A stretch of 64,000 bases of DNA from Zelopaecilomyces penicillatus (lineage: Eukaryota > Ascomycota > Sordariomycetes > Hypocreales > Pseudodiploosporaceae): the NCBI GenBank assembly GCA_005765155.1, contig VCCP01000001.1:4712001-4776000 (forward strand), given 5' to 3'. The notes under the pieces are model-generated. The model did not search any database and was not told where the DNA came from. It saw only the letters and a list, made by a program, of their open reading frames with translations. Below are positions 32,501 to 44,517 of the stretch, in pieces; within the stretch, counting starts at the first letter, position 1; each line of letters opens with the position of its first letter. The position numbers were made by a program, and so were the translations under genes.

Positions 32501-34600
32501 GTCTATCCGAAATGTACGAGTTCTCGAGCCAACCACCAGGCAGGCACCTTATTAATGCTCCTGTGGCAACCCTTCGTTCGCACCACTGAACACAGCGAGC
32601 TAGACTTGCTCTTAAGGGGCAACACCTTCACTATAATAGTGCCGGCCTAGCAGCCCAGATGCCTCCAGCCTCCAGGTACCCGCGCCCATGATAATTAAGT
32701 TAGCGCATGTGTACAGAACGGAAGTGCTCTTTTGGTTTAGGACGTGATTAGTAGTGCTCGTCCAGGGGACGACGGACGAGCGATCCGAGAATGGACGGAC
32801 GGGAAACTGAGCTTGCATAGCGCGCTTGTTGTTGTGCTAATAACATGGCGAGGGACAAATGACCAACAGGTACTCATTGTGATGGCGAATTCCACTGGAT
32901 GGCGACGACTGATCATATTACAATGGGACAGACGCACAATACAGCGCTGCAGGGGGCTGTCAATGGCCGCCACCACAGCCTGTGTGAAGGTCCAATAGCA
33001 GCAATCCTGTGTTCGCCCACTGACCACCCTGTAGCGACCCTGTTTACCACCCTGGAACAGTGCCCCTCAAAAGCCCCCCATAACCACCCCCGAGCCACCC
33101 CGGCCAATTTGCCGGACGGCTTGAAAGCCGCTGTATCCAACCAAGGCCAAGCAAGCGGCGATGGCACCGACTAGGATACAGACGCAGTAATTAGTCCACG
33201 GTAATTAACAGGTCTGGCAGCTTGGGTGGATGTGTGGGTGAAGGAACGAATGGGTAGAGAGAGAGCCAACATAGGTAGTAGGTGCAGATGCACGCACTGC
33301 CCTATGGATGGAACCTCGTCGTTTTACTGCTTATCAGTCTTGCTTGGAGTACCTCCCTGTTCACTAAACCTGCGCTTGCCCACGTCCCACGCCGCCTCCT
33401 ACCCCCCCCAAACCCGTTGACCTGGTGTTGACCAACCTGCACTCCAAATCTCGTCTTCCCCTGAAAGCCTCCATCGACACTGCACTGTTTTCACACTCGC
33501 ACAGTTTCGTTTGCGTTTGGGCTGCTTATTCTGCTTTCATTACGGCTGTTCACTTCACTCTTTTCTTGCATATCAGATAGATACGATTACGCACGAGGCA
33601 AGACACTTAGATTTTAAGTTGTCCCCACGACGTCGGCGCCACTATCGCACGGGCTGGTGGGCCCTGTCTTGAATTATCATCACCACGAGTCTGCCCTGCC
33701 AACGCTTTTTGTTGGTTCCCGAATGCTCTCACTTTCGGTTGCCTGGTCTTTTCCTCGACAGCGTGCTACGCATCCACGCACACAAACACATCGAACCCTC
33801 GGCGCTGTCTTCTTTACACGAAATCGATAATCGTCCGAACGCTCCCAGCAAATTCCCAGCGGCATAACCAACTTTTCTTTTTGCCACCCCTTGCGGTGTC
33901 GTCTCAAGCTGGACCAACACCAACGCTGGGGAAAAAAAGAAAGCTTTTGGCAGCTGGTGCTGTTGGCGCTTCTCACCTGACGAGTCAACGACGGGGCACC
34001 GCCTCTTCTTTGTTGCTTTCGTTTTTCCTACACGCTTGTGGCGGAGGCATCCTGTTTGAGAAACTTGCCCCAGATTTCGAGCCCTGGCCTCCTCAACACT
34101 GCATCTTTCCTGGTTTATCGGGTAGCAAGGAATCAAATCCTCTGCTAAACCCACAAATTGGTGGTACGTCAACCCCCCGGTTCTAAAGTGGTTGCACATT
34201 ATTCTAGCAGCGGTTTGATCGCAAGCAGAACTTTTGTTGTTCATGTCATCGAAAGCCAGGCTTTCAGGGGATCAACGCTATTCGTTTTGGTGTACTAATG
34301 TTTTGTTTAACACAGTCTTAGGCCCATACTTCAGTAGTAAACAGCGGTCAACCGTTTCTTTCCATCCAGAGGATTTCTACGTTCATTTAGTCATATCCAA
34401 CTCTCTCGGTGTTCTGGTCGATACCAATAGAATCAAAATCATTTTCAAGCACGGCATTCACTCGATTATCGACACGATTTGATGGACGGTTCCACTCTCT
34501 CGGGGTAGAAACCAGCTGCATAGCCGGTCACTCACACACGCATCATCAACGAGCAATTCTCACCTTCTCGCGAGTTCCCCGACTTCCCAAATAAAAGAAC
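29548..34600. other. 5-kb ORF-poor gap before the kinesin gene
   Basis: The longest gene-free stretch of the window. Frames longer than 100 codons are few, overlap on both strands and lack family features. One weak candidate is listed separately (31992..32297, minus). 33000-33420 is C-rich on the plus strand. 33450-34600 is CT-rich and may be a long kinesin 5' leader. A combined ACGCGT/TTTGGCGCG sequence lies at 30835..30848. Confidence 0.5.
31992..32297 (-). CDS. Hypothetical 101-aa protein (weak)
   Basis: An open frame from an ATG at 32297 to TAG at 31992. It codes for a Pro/Lys/Asn-rich peptide (MDTETIQPLAVAPKSPRNP...) with codon choice not unlike the neighbouring genes. No domain, signal or membrane segment is recognised, and no splice signals clearly extend it. 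It could be chance. Listed because it is the best frame in a 5-kb gap. Confidence 0.2.
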   Translation of the reverse strand: MDTETIQPLAVAPKSPRNPTSVLPPPISTRAKKPRTGAISNDPAPDNTSKGSAPNAAKLKSERLSQGREFAFWSLKTWTNTDGGGEALCFLWAMARLRHPL

Positions 34601-37549
34601 ATGGCGACTACTCTACCGCGCCCATCACGCCCATCTCTAGGCCCGCCAAACATGGCGTTGCCCGCTCTACCTATGAACAAAACTCGGAAAAGTACTGGCA
34701 ACATGTCCTCAGTCAGCCCAACCAAATCCACACCGAATACACCGAGGAGCGGGTTGCGAGCACCGTCATCTGCTGCTGCGCCATCTACCCTAGGCCTAGG
34801 CAATGCACCACCTCAACCGAAAAGCCTGACCAATGTTGCGACGCCTGCGAAGACACTGAGAAAGACAGTCAGTATCAACTCCTTTCCACAACCACCCAGA
34901 GGCGACAATCGAACTAGTAGCCTGCCCCCTAGTCCGTTGGCGAGTGAACGACCTCGATCAGTACGCAAATCCAAGGCTCCAAAAGAACCATCACAAGGAA
35001 ATTATGCCCCAAGCACGCCGAGTCTTTTGAATGGGAGTGGTGAGGGCAAGTTTATAAGTAGCGTGCGTATGTCTGATGGCCTCATCAGTGTATCCTCCCC
35101 GACTCAAAGCAGAAGCTCTTCTGCCCAGGATTCATACTCAACTTCAGCGACAACATTTGATGATCCAATGGACGGCTCTACCCCTAAACCAGACGGTTCT
35201 GGTGCCTCTAGCAGTACTGCTACTTCGGAGAAGAGATCTTCGAAAGGCGAAGGCAAAGGCAATGTTGTTGTGAGCGTTCGAGTACGACCTGACGCGAATG
35301 TTGATCATCAGAGTCCGGAAGGGGAGTGGATGGTAGATGGCCGGACGTCCCTGATTTCATGCAGAGGAAAAGAAGGCGGCGATTACCACTATGGTGCGAA
35401 AATCTTCCAGAATTCTCCTGCAAGTTCTTGCTTATTGCTAACTTGGTGAATAGACAATGTTTTTACGACTCATGATAACAATGCTCGTGTATATGATCAT
35501 TGTGCTAAGCGACTAGTACGGAGAGTCATGGAAGGCTACCATGGCACAGTGTTTGCATATGGCATGACGGGCACGGGTAAAACGTTTTCCATGCAAGGCA
35601 CAGCCTCATCACCAGGTGTGATTCCACTCGCCATCACCGACATATTCTCTTACATCCGTGAGACACCATCCCGCGAGTTTCTCTTGCGAGTGAGCTATTT
35701 GGAAATTTATAACGAGAAGATTCACGACTTGTTAAGTATGGCTACGGGAAATAGTGGTGGAGCCGGTGGACAACAAGATGAAATCAAGTTGCGGGAGGAC
35801 AGCAAAAGAGGCGTATATGCCACTCCATTAAAGGAGGAGATTGTGCAAAGTCCAACTCAATTGCTGAGAGTTATTTCTCGCGGTGACCAGGCACGACGTA
35901 CGGCTAGTACGCAGTTTAATGCGCGAAGCTCCCGCAGTCATGCGGTTGTTCAAATTGTGGTTGAGAGTCGAGAGCGGACGCCAGGTGGTACTACTGCTGG
36001 TGGGGATGGTAAACGGTCTGGGATTCTTCCTGGTGGTGTTCGTGTTTCAACACTGAGCTTAATCGACCTTGCGGGCTCTGAGAAAGCTGCAGAATCAAAG
36101 GAGCGACGACAAGAGGGTGCGCACATCAACAAGAGCTTGCTCACTCTAGGTACTGTCATAGCGAAACTCTCCGACTGGAAAGACAAGGAAGGAAAAGGCA
36201 GCGATAAAGAGGGTAAACATCTTCCTTATCGGGACAGCAAACTCACTCGACTTCTCCAAGGTGCTCTCTCAGGCAATTCTCTCGTCAGCATTCTGTGCAC
36301 AATTCAAATTGGCGCGGCAGGTAGCATGGCATCAGCTAACAGCCATACGACCGAAACCCTCAACACACTAAAATTTGCGTCCCGCGCCAAAAACAGTATT
36401 ATCAGCCATGCGAAGAGGGCAGAGGAAGCTCTTGGCGCTGGTGGTGATGGTGGCGCGAAAGTGTTGCTGGAAAGGTATCGGATGGAAATCGTGGAACTCA
36501 AAAACCAGCTCGACACCCAGGCGAAGAAGAAGGGTGATGTTGAAAAGTATGACGATGAGGAGGAGAGAGTTCGAGAGCTTGAAGCTGCTGAGCGACATGA
36601 GGAACAGATGTTGGAGATGCATTTAGCAAGAACAGCCCTCAAAGAACGAATCGATCATCTCAATCGCTTGATTCTAAGCTCTAAATCCTCTGGAGTCAAC
36701 TCGAATGGGTCTATGAGCTCACTCGGCCATTATAACCGATTCTCGCAACTATCAGTGCCTGGATCAGCTCGATCATCAATAGCAGCTTCAATCGGCGGAA
36801 AGTCACTACTGGAACGGACAGCATCGATGACATCAACATCTTCTACTATAGGTCGCCGTTCAAGCGGTGGACATCGACAATCATCCGGAGATGGAGAAGG
36901 TGTTGAGGTTGACGAAGACAGTATGGGTGAATATGGCGATGGGACCGCCACATTGACTGCTCAGAATCGGGCCCTACAGGCGGACCTGGTAGACAAGAAT
37001 CGATACATTGCAACGTTGGAGAAGAGACTCTTACAAGCCCGCAGAGCTAGCTCCTCGCGTACATCGGTTGGCTTCTCCGCGCCGAATAAGGGTATCATGG
37101 TGGGAGAGGATCATAGTGTCTCAGCTGTATTGAAAGAGAAAGATGCCGAAATTCTGGAGCTTCGGGCACGTCTGGATGATAAGGACCGTATGTTGGCTGC
37201 GCTTCGTACCGCCGCGCGTTCACGAGACACTGCCGACGCCTCAGCAGAGCCAAGATCACCCCAGTTACATGACGAGCATCGTGCTGCACATCCCCTGAGC
37301 CCCCCACCAACAAAGGGTACGAGGCCACAAACTCGTGGTGTTGACGACATGAACAAAATACTGGAGGAGATGATCCAGGACCGTGTTGAAACGGGCCAGA
37401 TTATACGGGGAGTCAGGGGAAGTGTGAGGCTACCAGCAGGTCAGAAGCTAGATGCGCTAGGTGAACCACCACACGACTTGGAACCGTTGAGGCAAAGCCC
37501 CATCCCGAGAGAAGCGATGGGCGGGGTCGAAACTGTGGACAGCTACTGA
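34601..37549 (+). CDS. kipA: KipA/Kip2/Tea2-type kinesin (kinesin-7)
   Basis: Plus-end-directed microtubule motor that carries polarity and plus-end factors in hyphae. Exons 34601..35393 and 35454..37549 give 962 aa. Residues 1-215 are a Ser/Pro/Thr-rich tail ahead of the motor, typical of Kip2/Tea2/KipA. Motor domain about 220-580: VVVSVRVRP, P-loop GMTGTGKT near 301, EIYNEKIHDLL, switch I NARSSRSHA near 419, switch II LIDLAGSEKA near 467, and the end TLKFASRAKNSIISHAKR. Short coiled-coil stretches follow (ELEAAERHEEQMLEM, then ENRA-like heptads near residues 770-790), with Ser-rich spacers. The 60-nt intron cuts the motor; splicing gives DYHYDNVFTTHDNN, the expected kinesin sequence. Long 5' gap upstream. 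Confidence 0.9.
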
Positions 37550-40329
37550 GGGATGTGCTTCCCCCAAAGCAAGAAGTAGGACGGGAGGCTACAGCTTTGT
37601 TTTCGAGATGCGATTAGCACTGCTTGCGTTTTGTGGTATATGGAGATCATGCTGGATTCAAACAGGGGAGTTTAGGATTGGTTGACTATTACTGGAATTG
37701 TTTGTTCTTATACCCCGAATGTGTTGGTATGTTTGCTTTCAAAGGGGAAAACTGGGAATGGGATTGTTTTGATACACTTGTGCGGGTTCCCGGGTCTCTT
37801 GCCTGTTTGGCAGTCGGAGGGAGCACTTTCACTGGAAAGGGGATATCTCTGTGGTGAAGGAAGTGTTTTTGTAATGACGACAGCAGTGACACTGGAACAA
37901 TTTACCAGAAGAGGGTAGATTGCTTCCCCTACTGGTTTCCATTGATTCTCAGGCCCTGGTGCTTGCATGTATAATTATAAATGGAATATGATCATGGATC
38001 AGAGACAACTGTATTTTTCGAATTGACCCTGCTTTGATATCTAAATTGTGATGAAAGTGTGGCAAATTATTGTGTGGATGAATGGTCATTTTCTATTCTA
38101 TGCCTTCACAAATACAAAATGGTAGAGAGAAGCCTCTGCCATTATTAAGTTTCAGCAGAGTATGAAGCAGGTATTATCCGACAAGACAAAGAAAGGGTGG
38201 TAAGAATGTCTGCTGGGCCGAGGCAGGGAACCACTGTATTACTGCTGGCTAATATTCTATCCACAGATAGAAAGAAACAAGGCCCCCACAAATGGCTTTG
38301 CACAAAACATGACTGTGATGGACAGTGGATGGGGTAATAACTGACTTGATTGGCATCCTCCCTCTTTCGGGCGTGGCGTGGCTGCTTGGCTGGATTGGTC
38401 TAGTCTCTCTGAGCATCCACAGACATCCAATGAGGAACGAGTTCCCGGAGAGCCGCTAAAAATCTGAAACGGCCATTCAGGGGAAAAGTGGGACCACCAC
38501 ACGGCGTGGGGTGCTGGGGCTAGGAGGTATCTAGGTACTTTGCAAGGGACAAGATGGCAAATGCACCGCTGTGCCCAGATGACGGTTAAGTGGGCATGAA
38601 GTTGAGGCGCTTCCCCTGGCGGCAATGACGAGAGACATCGCACCTGCCCAGACCTGTTAGAGGTCTTGTTGAATAGCTCTCAAGCTGTAGGATTCGTTTC
38701 CCCCGTCCTTGACATGACCGTTGCCAAATCAAATCTGAACCGAATGCTCATGCACGCTCCGTGTGACGACAGCCGCCCTGCTTTGACGTGTACGCAGCTC
38801 TGAACAGTGACGATGATGGGTTTGAAGACGTGCAGAGTTGACCAAGACTAGTCAGGCATTCATCATTCTGCAGGCCGCCATGTGTGACGGAAGCTAACGA
38901 GAGCAGTGGCAGCACCTCACAGGTCACAACTCCAGTGGTGATGAACTGTCTCGTCACCAGCTCTGAAGAATGATACATGTTAAAGCCACAACGTCGTTCA
39001 TGTTGTTGGGAAGGACGAGCAAACCGGGAGCTCTAGCCCAGGTTGCTCATGTGCTGAGCTGGGTCTCGTTGACGATCATACCAGCATCATCTAACAGCAA
39101 TTTATATTGCTTCCGCTTCTTGTCGACCTGCTTCGTTTGGCTTTGGGCACGGGGAAGCTGAACTTTTTTTGCAGAATAATGGACATGGGCGTCAAAAAGC
39201 CCCGTCCCCGACACCCTACTATATGTATCTTCAATGCCCACAACGCACGAAGCAGTCTGTCCACAGCCTAGCCATGAACCGAGGGGTCAAGTCCATGGAC
39301 CCTGCGGACCTCCTAGGTGAAACCCTGGAGTGAAAAAAACTGGACAGCGTACCTTCAAGTACGTACATGCATACCCACAGCGTCGGGGACTGCAATAGAC
39401 CAGGATTCAAGTCCCCTAAAACACACGATACCCGCGTCCAGGGCTTGTTTATGCCTCTGCTAGAACGTCCATCTGATGTTTCAAGCATCAACGCTGATTG
39501 ACTGATACGTGTACACGGACTAGGCGCCGAAGGCACCTTTCCCCACCCCAGGCGCCCATGACCGACCTCCTGTGCCGCCGCTTTGTTGGGCTCGTCAATT
39601 GGGACGTCCTTATACACAGAGTACATATAACGCTTGTATCATCTATTATTATAATAAATAATCAACATGAGGACATTGACCTCGTTTTTGTCTCGTCGGG
39701 TCACACATTTCATTTCACCCCTCAACTCAACTCTGTCCGTGCCCTGTTGCTTTTGCTGTTCTTAACTTCTTGCCTATTCGCCCCCATCCCACTTCAGCAA
39801 GGGACAATCAATGATCGACAGACAATCCTGACCAAAGTGATTCCACTTCGCCACCTCGAGAAGCCCCGGATTGGCCACCCAACACGCTGGTCAATAACGA
39901 TCGACATCAACCAGTTTGCAGTCCCAGCCAAGGGTTCGCTTGTGCCTGGTGACGCGGGAAGTTCTGCTACGTCATACAGACCCTTTGGGACCAGTTAGCG
40001 GCCTCGTTGAAATGAATTCCATTTAATCCGTTTTCCTCTCCATTCAATTCAATCCCTCGATTTCTTGACCGCATTCAGTTTTTGGCGATAGCCTCACTCC
40101 TGGGCGCACCATACACTCCTAGTGTTGAATCGATTGTCGACCTCGTGCCCCAAAGCGGATCTCCGACTTTGACATGATCTGATATTTGCCTCAACACGCC
40201 CCAACGGCGACTGGTCAGCTCAAACTCGCTGGCAATTCTGGAATCTCATGACGTCTTACATAACCTTCTCCTAATGTACCTTCCTTTCACATTATCAAAC
40301 GACTCCTCTATATACATTCATCTTTCAAC
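37550..40329. other. 2.8-kb intergenic region
   Basis: Contains the kinesin 3' flank and the 5' leader of the GT23-like gene (CT-rich about 40010-40329). No frame with family features is seen. The largest frame (39498..39998) has no plausible protein character. Confidence 0.5.
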
Positions 40330-42174
40330 ATGCATCGGCCATTCGAGCTGTCTCCGTCCACTCACGCCAAGGTCATGATGGCCCCGCCCAGGATCAACCT
40401 TCGGCGTGCTGCATCTTACAACAACCACGACCGAGTTTCGGCCACCACCCCTCTCTCCTCTACTTCTTCTCGATTCAACTTCAATCACCTTCTCTTCTCA
40501 CCCCCACCGTCGCCCAGCCTTCCTGTCCTCGTGCCCCGACCCAAACGACCGCACAAGAAACTCCTCACATCCCGGCCTAGCCGCATTCTGCGGTACTTGG
40601 TATACTTTACTGGGCTTTCTGCAACTCTGTGCCTACTGCGATATGCTCTTCAAAACGATACCACATCCATTTCTTGGCCGTACTTTGTAAATGGCCGTTT
40701 TGAAGTGGTAGGAGAGGAGTCAGTTCCAGGCTTTCCAATGCCGATTATGGCCAGTGATGGCCGCGGCCGATCAAAGTGGACAGTCTCTATACCTCATGAC
40801 CATGACTTTCCCTTGTCTATCGAGGAATACTCAGGTATGAGTGATCGATGTCGAGACATTTCAGCACAAACGAGAATGCTTCATGACAACACACCTCTAC
40901 CTGAACAAGGTAATATAGACTATGATGCTCTGGACGACAACTTTGTCGATATCACAATGGCGGAAAAAACAGGGTTACTACCGCCAGTAGAGAAGAGCAA
41001 CCCAGCCAAGAAGACAGGGCATTTTGTTGGGCTTGACTGGGAATCAATGGCCGGGTTGCCAGTTTGCGAAAGCTCTCTGACCTTTGTTCTTGAAAGTCCA
41101 GATGCAGGACTCGGCACCGCAGTCATGGCCTTGTGGACTTTATACGGACTGGCCCAGAAACATAACAGAGCTTTTTTTATCGATGATACAAGGTGGGCGT
41201 ATGGAGCCTATACCGACATCTTCCAAGCGCCCCCTGTCCCCAACTGCCGACCTCCTCCTCGACACCACATGATACCTTGTCCAGCGCAGGCGCGGCATTT
41301 GGTTGTATCTAGTGTCACCGCGAAAGATATTTTCCCGGCCCTGTTAACGAAACACCACCGGACTGCTGGGACCAGCAATAGTCTGCGAGACTTGTTCGAG
41401 CTAGCTAGAGTCGGCTATCGCTCCCTCTATCTGCTCAACAACAAGGATCAGGAATATGTTGATACACGTATCCAGCAGTTCAAATCCGTTGCCAAGATGG
41501 GTGGCTCTAGCTCAGTTAATGCCCCTATTTTTGGGCTTCACATCCGGCACGGAGATCGACATCCTGTTGAGTATCAATATCAGCATACATACATTCCAAC
41601 AGAAGTGTTCATCAATAGAGCGCAAGATTTGGCCGAGGTTTATTACAATGAGACAGAAACTGATGCTCAAACACGTCGTGCTATTACAATTATCGCATCG
41701 GATGACCCAATGGTACACCGACAGCCCGAGTTCTCCGGTGCATTATTGGCACAGGAGCGCATTCGCCTTGCCTCAAAACACGACATCACACCAACAAAGA
41801 AAACTTCTCATGCGCTTCATCATTTTGAAGATGAGGCCTTCGGTTGGGAGGGAGGCTTTTTTGCAAGCATGTTCTGGAACCTTGGATCTGAGCGCAAGGA
41901 TCATATAGATGGTGAAAAACGAGTGGAGATGAACAGGTTGTCTGGGCCAACTGCACCGCCATCAGAGCAAGCATTGAAGCTACGAAGCCTCATTGGACGT
42001 GCTTACATGATGGATTTATCTGTTCTAGCTGGTGCTAGTGACGAAGTCATTTGTGCTGTGAGTGCCATGGGCTGCAGGCTACTCGGAGTGATGATGGGCT
42101 GGGACGTAGCCATACAGCAAGATAAGTGGGTGAACGTGGATGGAGCCTATGATTGGGCGTGGATGGACTGGTAG
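40330..42174 (+). CDS. GT23-like (alpha-1,6-fucosyltransferase-fold) type II membrane protein
   Basis: A single 614-aa frame. A basic, Pro/Ser-rich cytosolic tail leads to one transmembrane helix near residues 86-105 (ILRYLVYFTGLSATLCLLRYAL), giving Golgi type II topology. The catalytic half contains GLHIRHGDRHPVEYQ (near 403), fitting the H-x-R-x-x-D nucleotide-sugar motif of GT23/FUT8 and related fucosyltransferase folds. Later conserved-looking parts are AITIIASDDP, WEGGFFASMFW and YMMDLSVLAGASDEVICAVSAMGCRLLGVMMGW, like the FUT8 end where the acceptor loop contains DxxxLxxxD. Many fungi carry such proteins, yet core fucosylation of fungal N-glycans is not established, so donor and acceptor are unknown. 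No introns. Confidence 0.72.
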   Translation: MHRPFELSPSTHAKVMMAPPRINLRRAASYNNHDRVSATTPLSSTSSRFNFNHLLFSPPPSPSLPVLVPRPKRPHKKLLTSRPSRILRYLVYFTGLSATLCLLRYALQNDTTSISWPYFVNGRFEVVGEESVPGFPMPIMASDGRGRSKWTVSIPHDHDFPLSIEEYSGMSDRCRDISAQTRMLHDNTPLPEQGNIDYDALDDNFVDITMAEKTGLLPPVEKSNPAKKTGHFVGLDWESMAGLPVCESSLTFVLESPDAGLGTAVMALWTLYGLAQKHNRAFFIDDTRWAYGAYTDIFQAPPVPNCRPPPRHHMIPCPAQARHLVVSSVTAKDIFPALLTKHHRTAGTSNSLRDLFELARVGYRSLYLLNNKDQEYVDTRIQQFKSVAKMGGSSSVNAPIFGLHIRHGDRHPVEYQYQHTYIPTEVFINRAQDLAEVYYNETETDAQTRRAITIIASDDPMVHRQPEFSGALLAQERIRLASKHDITPTKKTSHALHHFEDEAFGWEGGFFASMFWNLGSERKDHIDGEKRVEMNRLSGPTAPPSEQALKLRSLIGRAYMMDLSVLAGASDEVICAVSAMGCRLLGVMMGWDVAIQQDKWVNVDGAYDWAWMDW

Positions 42175-42891
42175 CGTTGATTATGAGCAGTTCTTTTTAT
42201 TGTTTTTGTTCTGACTGATACGTTTGGTCATTTCCGGCTCATTCAGCCGTCTTTCATTTTACATCAATGGTGAGGTATTTGGTTGGATATCATCCCCCAG
42301 GAAAGGAGGCATTTCATGGCGTTGGTTGGGTTAGGGTCTCACCTTTTTCGAGCAAGCGACACGGCAGACTAAAAATATTTCTTTTATTTTGATCGAATTT
42401 TTATATTACTTCATAACAAGTTACACGATTACTCGCCATGCCCTATGTAGAGCAGATTTTCGTGGATTGCAATTAGTCAAGGGAATTGATACCTTAGCTT
42501 TTATTTCTAACTACTCCGTCAAGTGCAAGCAGTACCAAATAGGCGCGTGAGAGATGCCTTATCTCAGGCTGCATTTAAATTCCAACTGAAATATGGGGTT
42601 AACGATGGAACTGTCAGCCCCACTATGGAGTACCACTGGAAGCACTAATGCAAGGCTGCTACAGCGGGCATAGCGGCCGCCTGTCTTTACCGATTACCAC
42701 CCACTGCAAATTCTGGGCGAGCTCACAGCACAATCTTTCTGGCAATGCTTAGGAGCTTCACGTGTGACCCAAAACACCAACTTCTAAACTTGATATTTCC
42801 ACCTTCTATCGCCCCAATTATTCGCAACCCCCGCTGCCTTTTCCTCTTACTCGAATAATTTCTCTGACGCCGCAGTGCCATTTCGACGGTC
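42175..42891. other. Intergenic region between GT23-like gene and taf7
   Basis: 3' flank plus taf7 promoter. Nothing further recognised. Confidence 0.5.
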
Positions 42892-44517
42892 ATGCCGGAA
42901 TCAGAGCCCGGCGCTGGTGGCAGCGCGTCGGCGCTTCCGCCAAAGCCGCGTCTAAAGCTCAACGTGAGCCGATCTTCGTCCTTTGTCGTCGACAAGACGG
43001 CACCATCATCATCAACTGCGGCGGCAGCAGCAGCAGCAGCAGCAGGAGGAGGAGGAACAACATCAGCATCAGCAACCGCCACAGCCGCCTCACCAGCATC
43101 GGCTACGCCAGCTCGGCAGTCCAGTGAAGCGCCGCGCAAGCTCAAGCTCAAAATCAGCAGCTCTCAGCCCCCGACTCCAGCAGACCAGACGGCACCGCCT
43201 GTCCTCACAAAGGCTGGCCGCCTACCCAAGCCGACCCAGAAACTCGTTGACAGCAAGAAGCGTCCGCGCGATGACGGCGACGACCATGCGCCCCTGGGTG
43301 GCTCTGCTAATGGCGCTCCCCCGACCAAGATCAAGATCCGCCCCCTGTTCAAGTCGGTATCGGCTAAGAAGGGAGGAGTGAAGCCTGCATTGGTGGTCAA
43401 GACCAAGGGTCGCCCTCCTACACACCCCCCGGGAGACGGCTTCGACTCGGAAGCCAGCGATAATGAGGTCGATCCGGCCATCGAAGAACAATTTATTTTA
43501 CGCATGCTGCCGGGAGAGCATTGCGACTACGTGCGTTGGTGTATGGAAAACAACAAGATGGGTATACCAAAGCACCAGGGTGGTGCGGACATCAGCCTCA
43601 AATTCTTTGAGGAGGATACGCGGAGGGCTGTGCTGGTGGTCAAGGGCCAGCCGTTTGTGGCCGTTATGGTTGATCTACCGACCATCACTGAGTCTATGAA
43701 GACGTGGGACCGCAAATCATTGATGAAGTCGGCCGATATTTGCCAGATGCTGTTGGTTTTCCGGCAGGTCAAGAACGAGGAGGAAGCACGACAAGTGCCA
43801 CTCCCCAGCATGCTCGACAGCCATTTCAAGTGGCCACACGGCCTTACGCCACCCATGCACGACTGCGTTAACAGGCGATTCGCCAAGACGATCAGCAGAA
43901 AGGAGATTGAGGACAAAGAGGCTGAGGTAGAGCGACTCTTGACTGAAGACGGCAAGGGAACGTCGACAAAATGGGAGTGGGTGGATGAACGGCGTGCTGA
44001 AGCTGAGGATGACGACGTGGGTGACGAGGACGCCGAGGGTGAGATGGACGACAGTATGGGCTACTTTGGCACTCAGGACGGCGAGGAGGGCCCCGACTTG
44101 GATAACGACCTCGAGGCCGATCTTGAGGCCGCCTTTGCGGACGAGTTCATGGCAGACACGCCAGCCACAGGCATGGACATGACAACACCCATGACAACGC
44201 AGGTTGACACCCCCGCTGCGATTGGCCTACAACAGAGCATCGAAGCAGACGAATCAGAAGAAGAGGACGATGATGACGATGACGACGACGACGATGATGA
44301 TGAGGATCTTGATGAGGACGAGCGTGCGCAGCGTGACCAGGAACAGGGCGTCAAGGATATCATCAACGACCTGCAGAAGCAGCTGGCTCACCGTATTGCC
44401 GACTTTGAGAGGACGCAGAACAAGATTCTGCGCAGCCGTTTGGAGAACCAAATCAAGCAGCTCAAGTCGGAAATTGCTCTCAAGCAGTCATCCATTGGCA
44501 TTGAAGCCGACGACTGA
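42892..44517 (+). CDS. TAF7: TFIID subunit 7 (TAF7/TAFII55)
   Basis: Component of the general transcription factor TFIID, which pairs with TAF1. A single 541-aa frame with no intron. Residues 1-190 are low complexity and basic, with an Ala9-Gly4 run. The TAFII55 N-terminal domain spans about 197-335: EEQFILRMLPGEHCDYVRW, then DTRRAVLVVKGQPFVAVMVDLPTI, MKTWDRKSLMKSADICQMLLV and the closing WPHGLTPPMHDCVNRRF. An acidic region follows with a run of about a dozen Asp near 459-470. A coiled-coil-like C-terminus (IINDLQKQLAHRIADFERTQNKIL) ends the protein. The domain is strongly conserved and the call is firm; only the low-complexity flanks are loose. Confidence 0.95.
   Translation: MPESEPGAGGSASALPPKPRLKLNVSRSSSFVVDKTAPSSSTAAAAAAAAAGGGGTTSASATATAASPASATPARQSSEAPRKLKLKISSSQPPTPADQTAPPVLTKAGRLPKPTQKLVDSKKRPRDDGDDHAPLGGSANGAPPTKIKIRPLFKSVSAKKGGVKPALVVKTKGRPPTHPPGDGFDSEASDNEVDPAIEEQFILRMLPGEHCDYVRWCMENNKMGIPKHQGGADISLKFFEEDTRRAVLVVKGQPFVAVMVDLPTITESMKTWDRKSLMKSADICQMLLVFRQVKNEEEARQVPLPSMLDSHFKWPHGLTPPMHDCVNRRFAKTISRKEIEDKEAEVERLLTEDGKGTSTKWEWVDERRAEAEDDDVGDEDAEGEMDDSMGYFGTQDGEEGPDLDNDLEADLEAAFADEFMADTPATGMDMTTPMTTQVDTPAAIGLQQSIEADESEEEDDDDDDDDDDDDEDLDEDERAQRDQEQGVKDIINDLQKQLAHRIADFERTQNKILRSRLENQIKQLKSEIALKQSSIGIEADD
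43018..43056 (+). repeat. In-frame GCA/GGA triplet repeat in taf7
   Basis: Two GCG, seven GCA and four GGA codons in a row, coding Ala9-Gly4. The pure GCA run is a slippage-prone microsatellite. Confidence 0.85.
44266..44301 (+). repeat. In-frame GAY triplet repeat (poly-Asp) in taf7
   Basis: About a dozen consecutive GAC/GAT codons inside the acidic region. The mix of GAC and GAT suggests an older, interrupted repeat. Confidence 0.85.

Noticed and set aside
39390..39425. tRNA T-arm-like sequence (ATTCAAGTCCCC)
   Set aside because: No matching acceptor or anticodon stem could be drawn around it.
39498..39998. 166-aa plus-strand frame upstream of the GT23-like gene
   Set aside because: Composition is unlike protein, there is no domain, and it lies in a promoter region.
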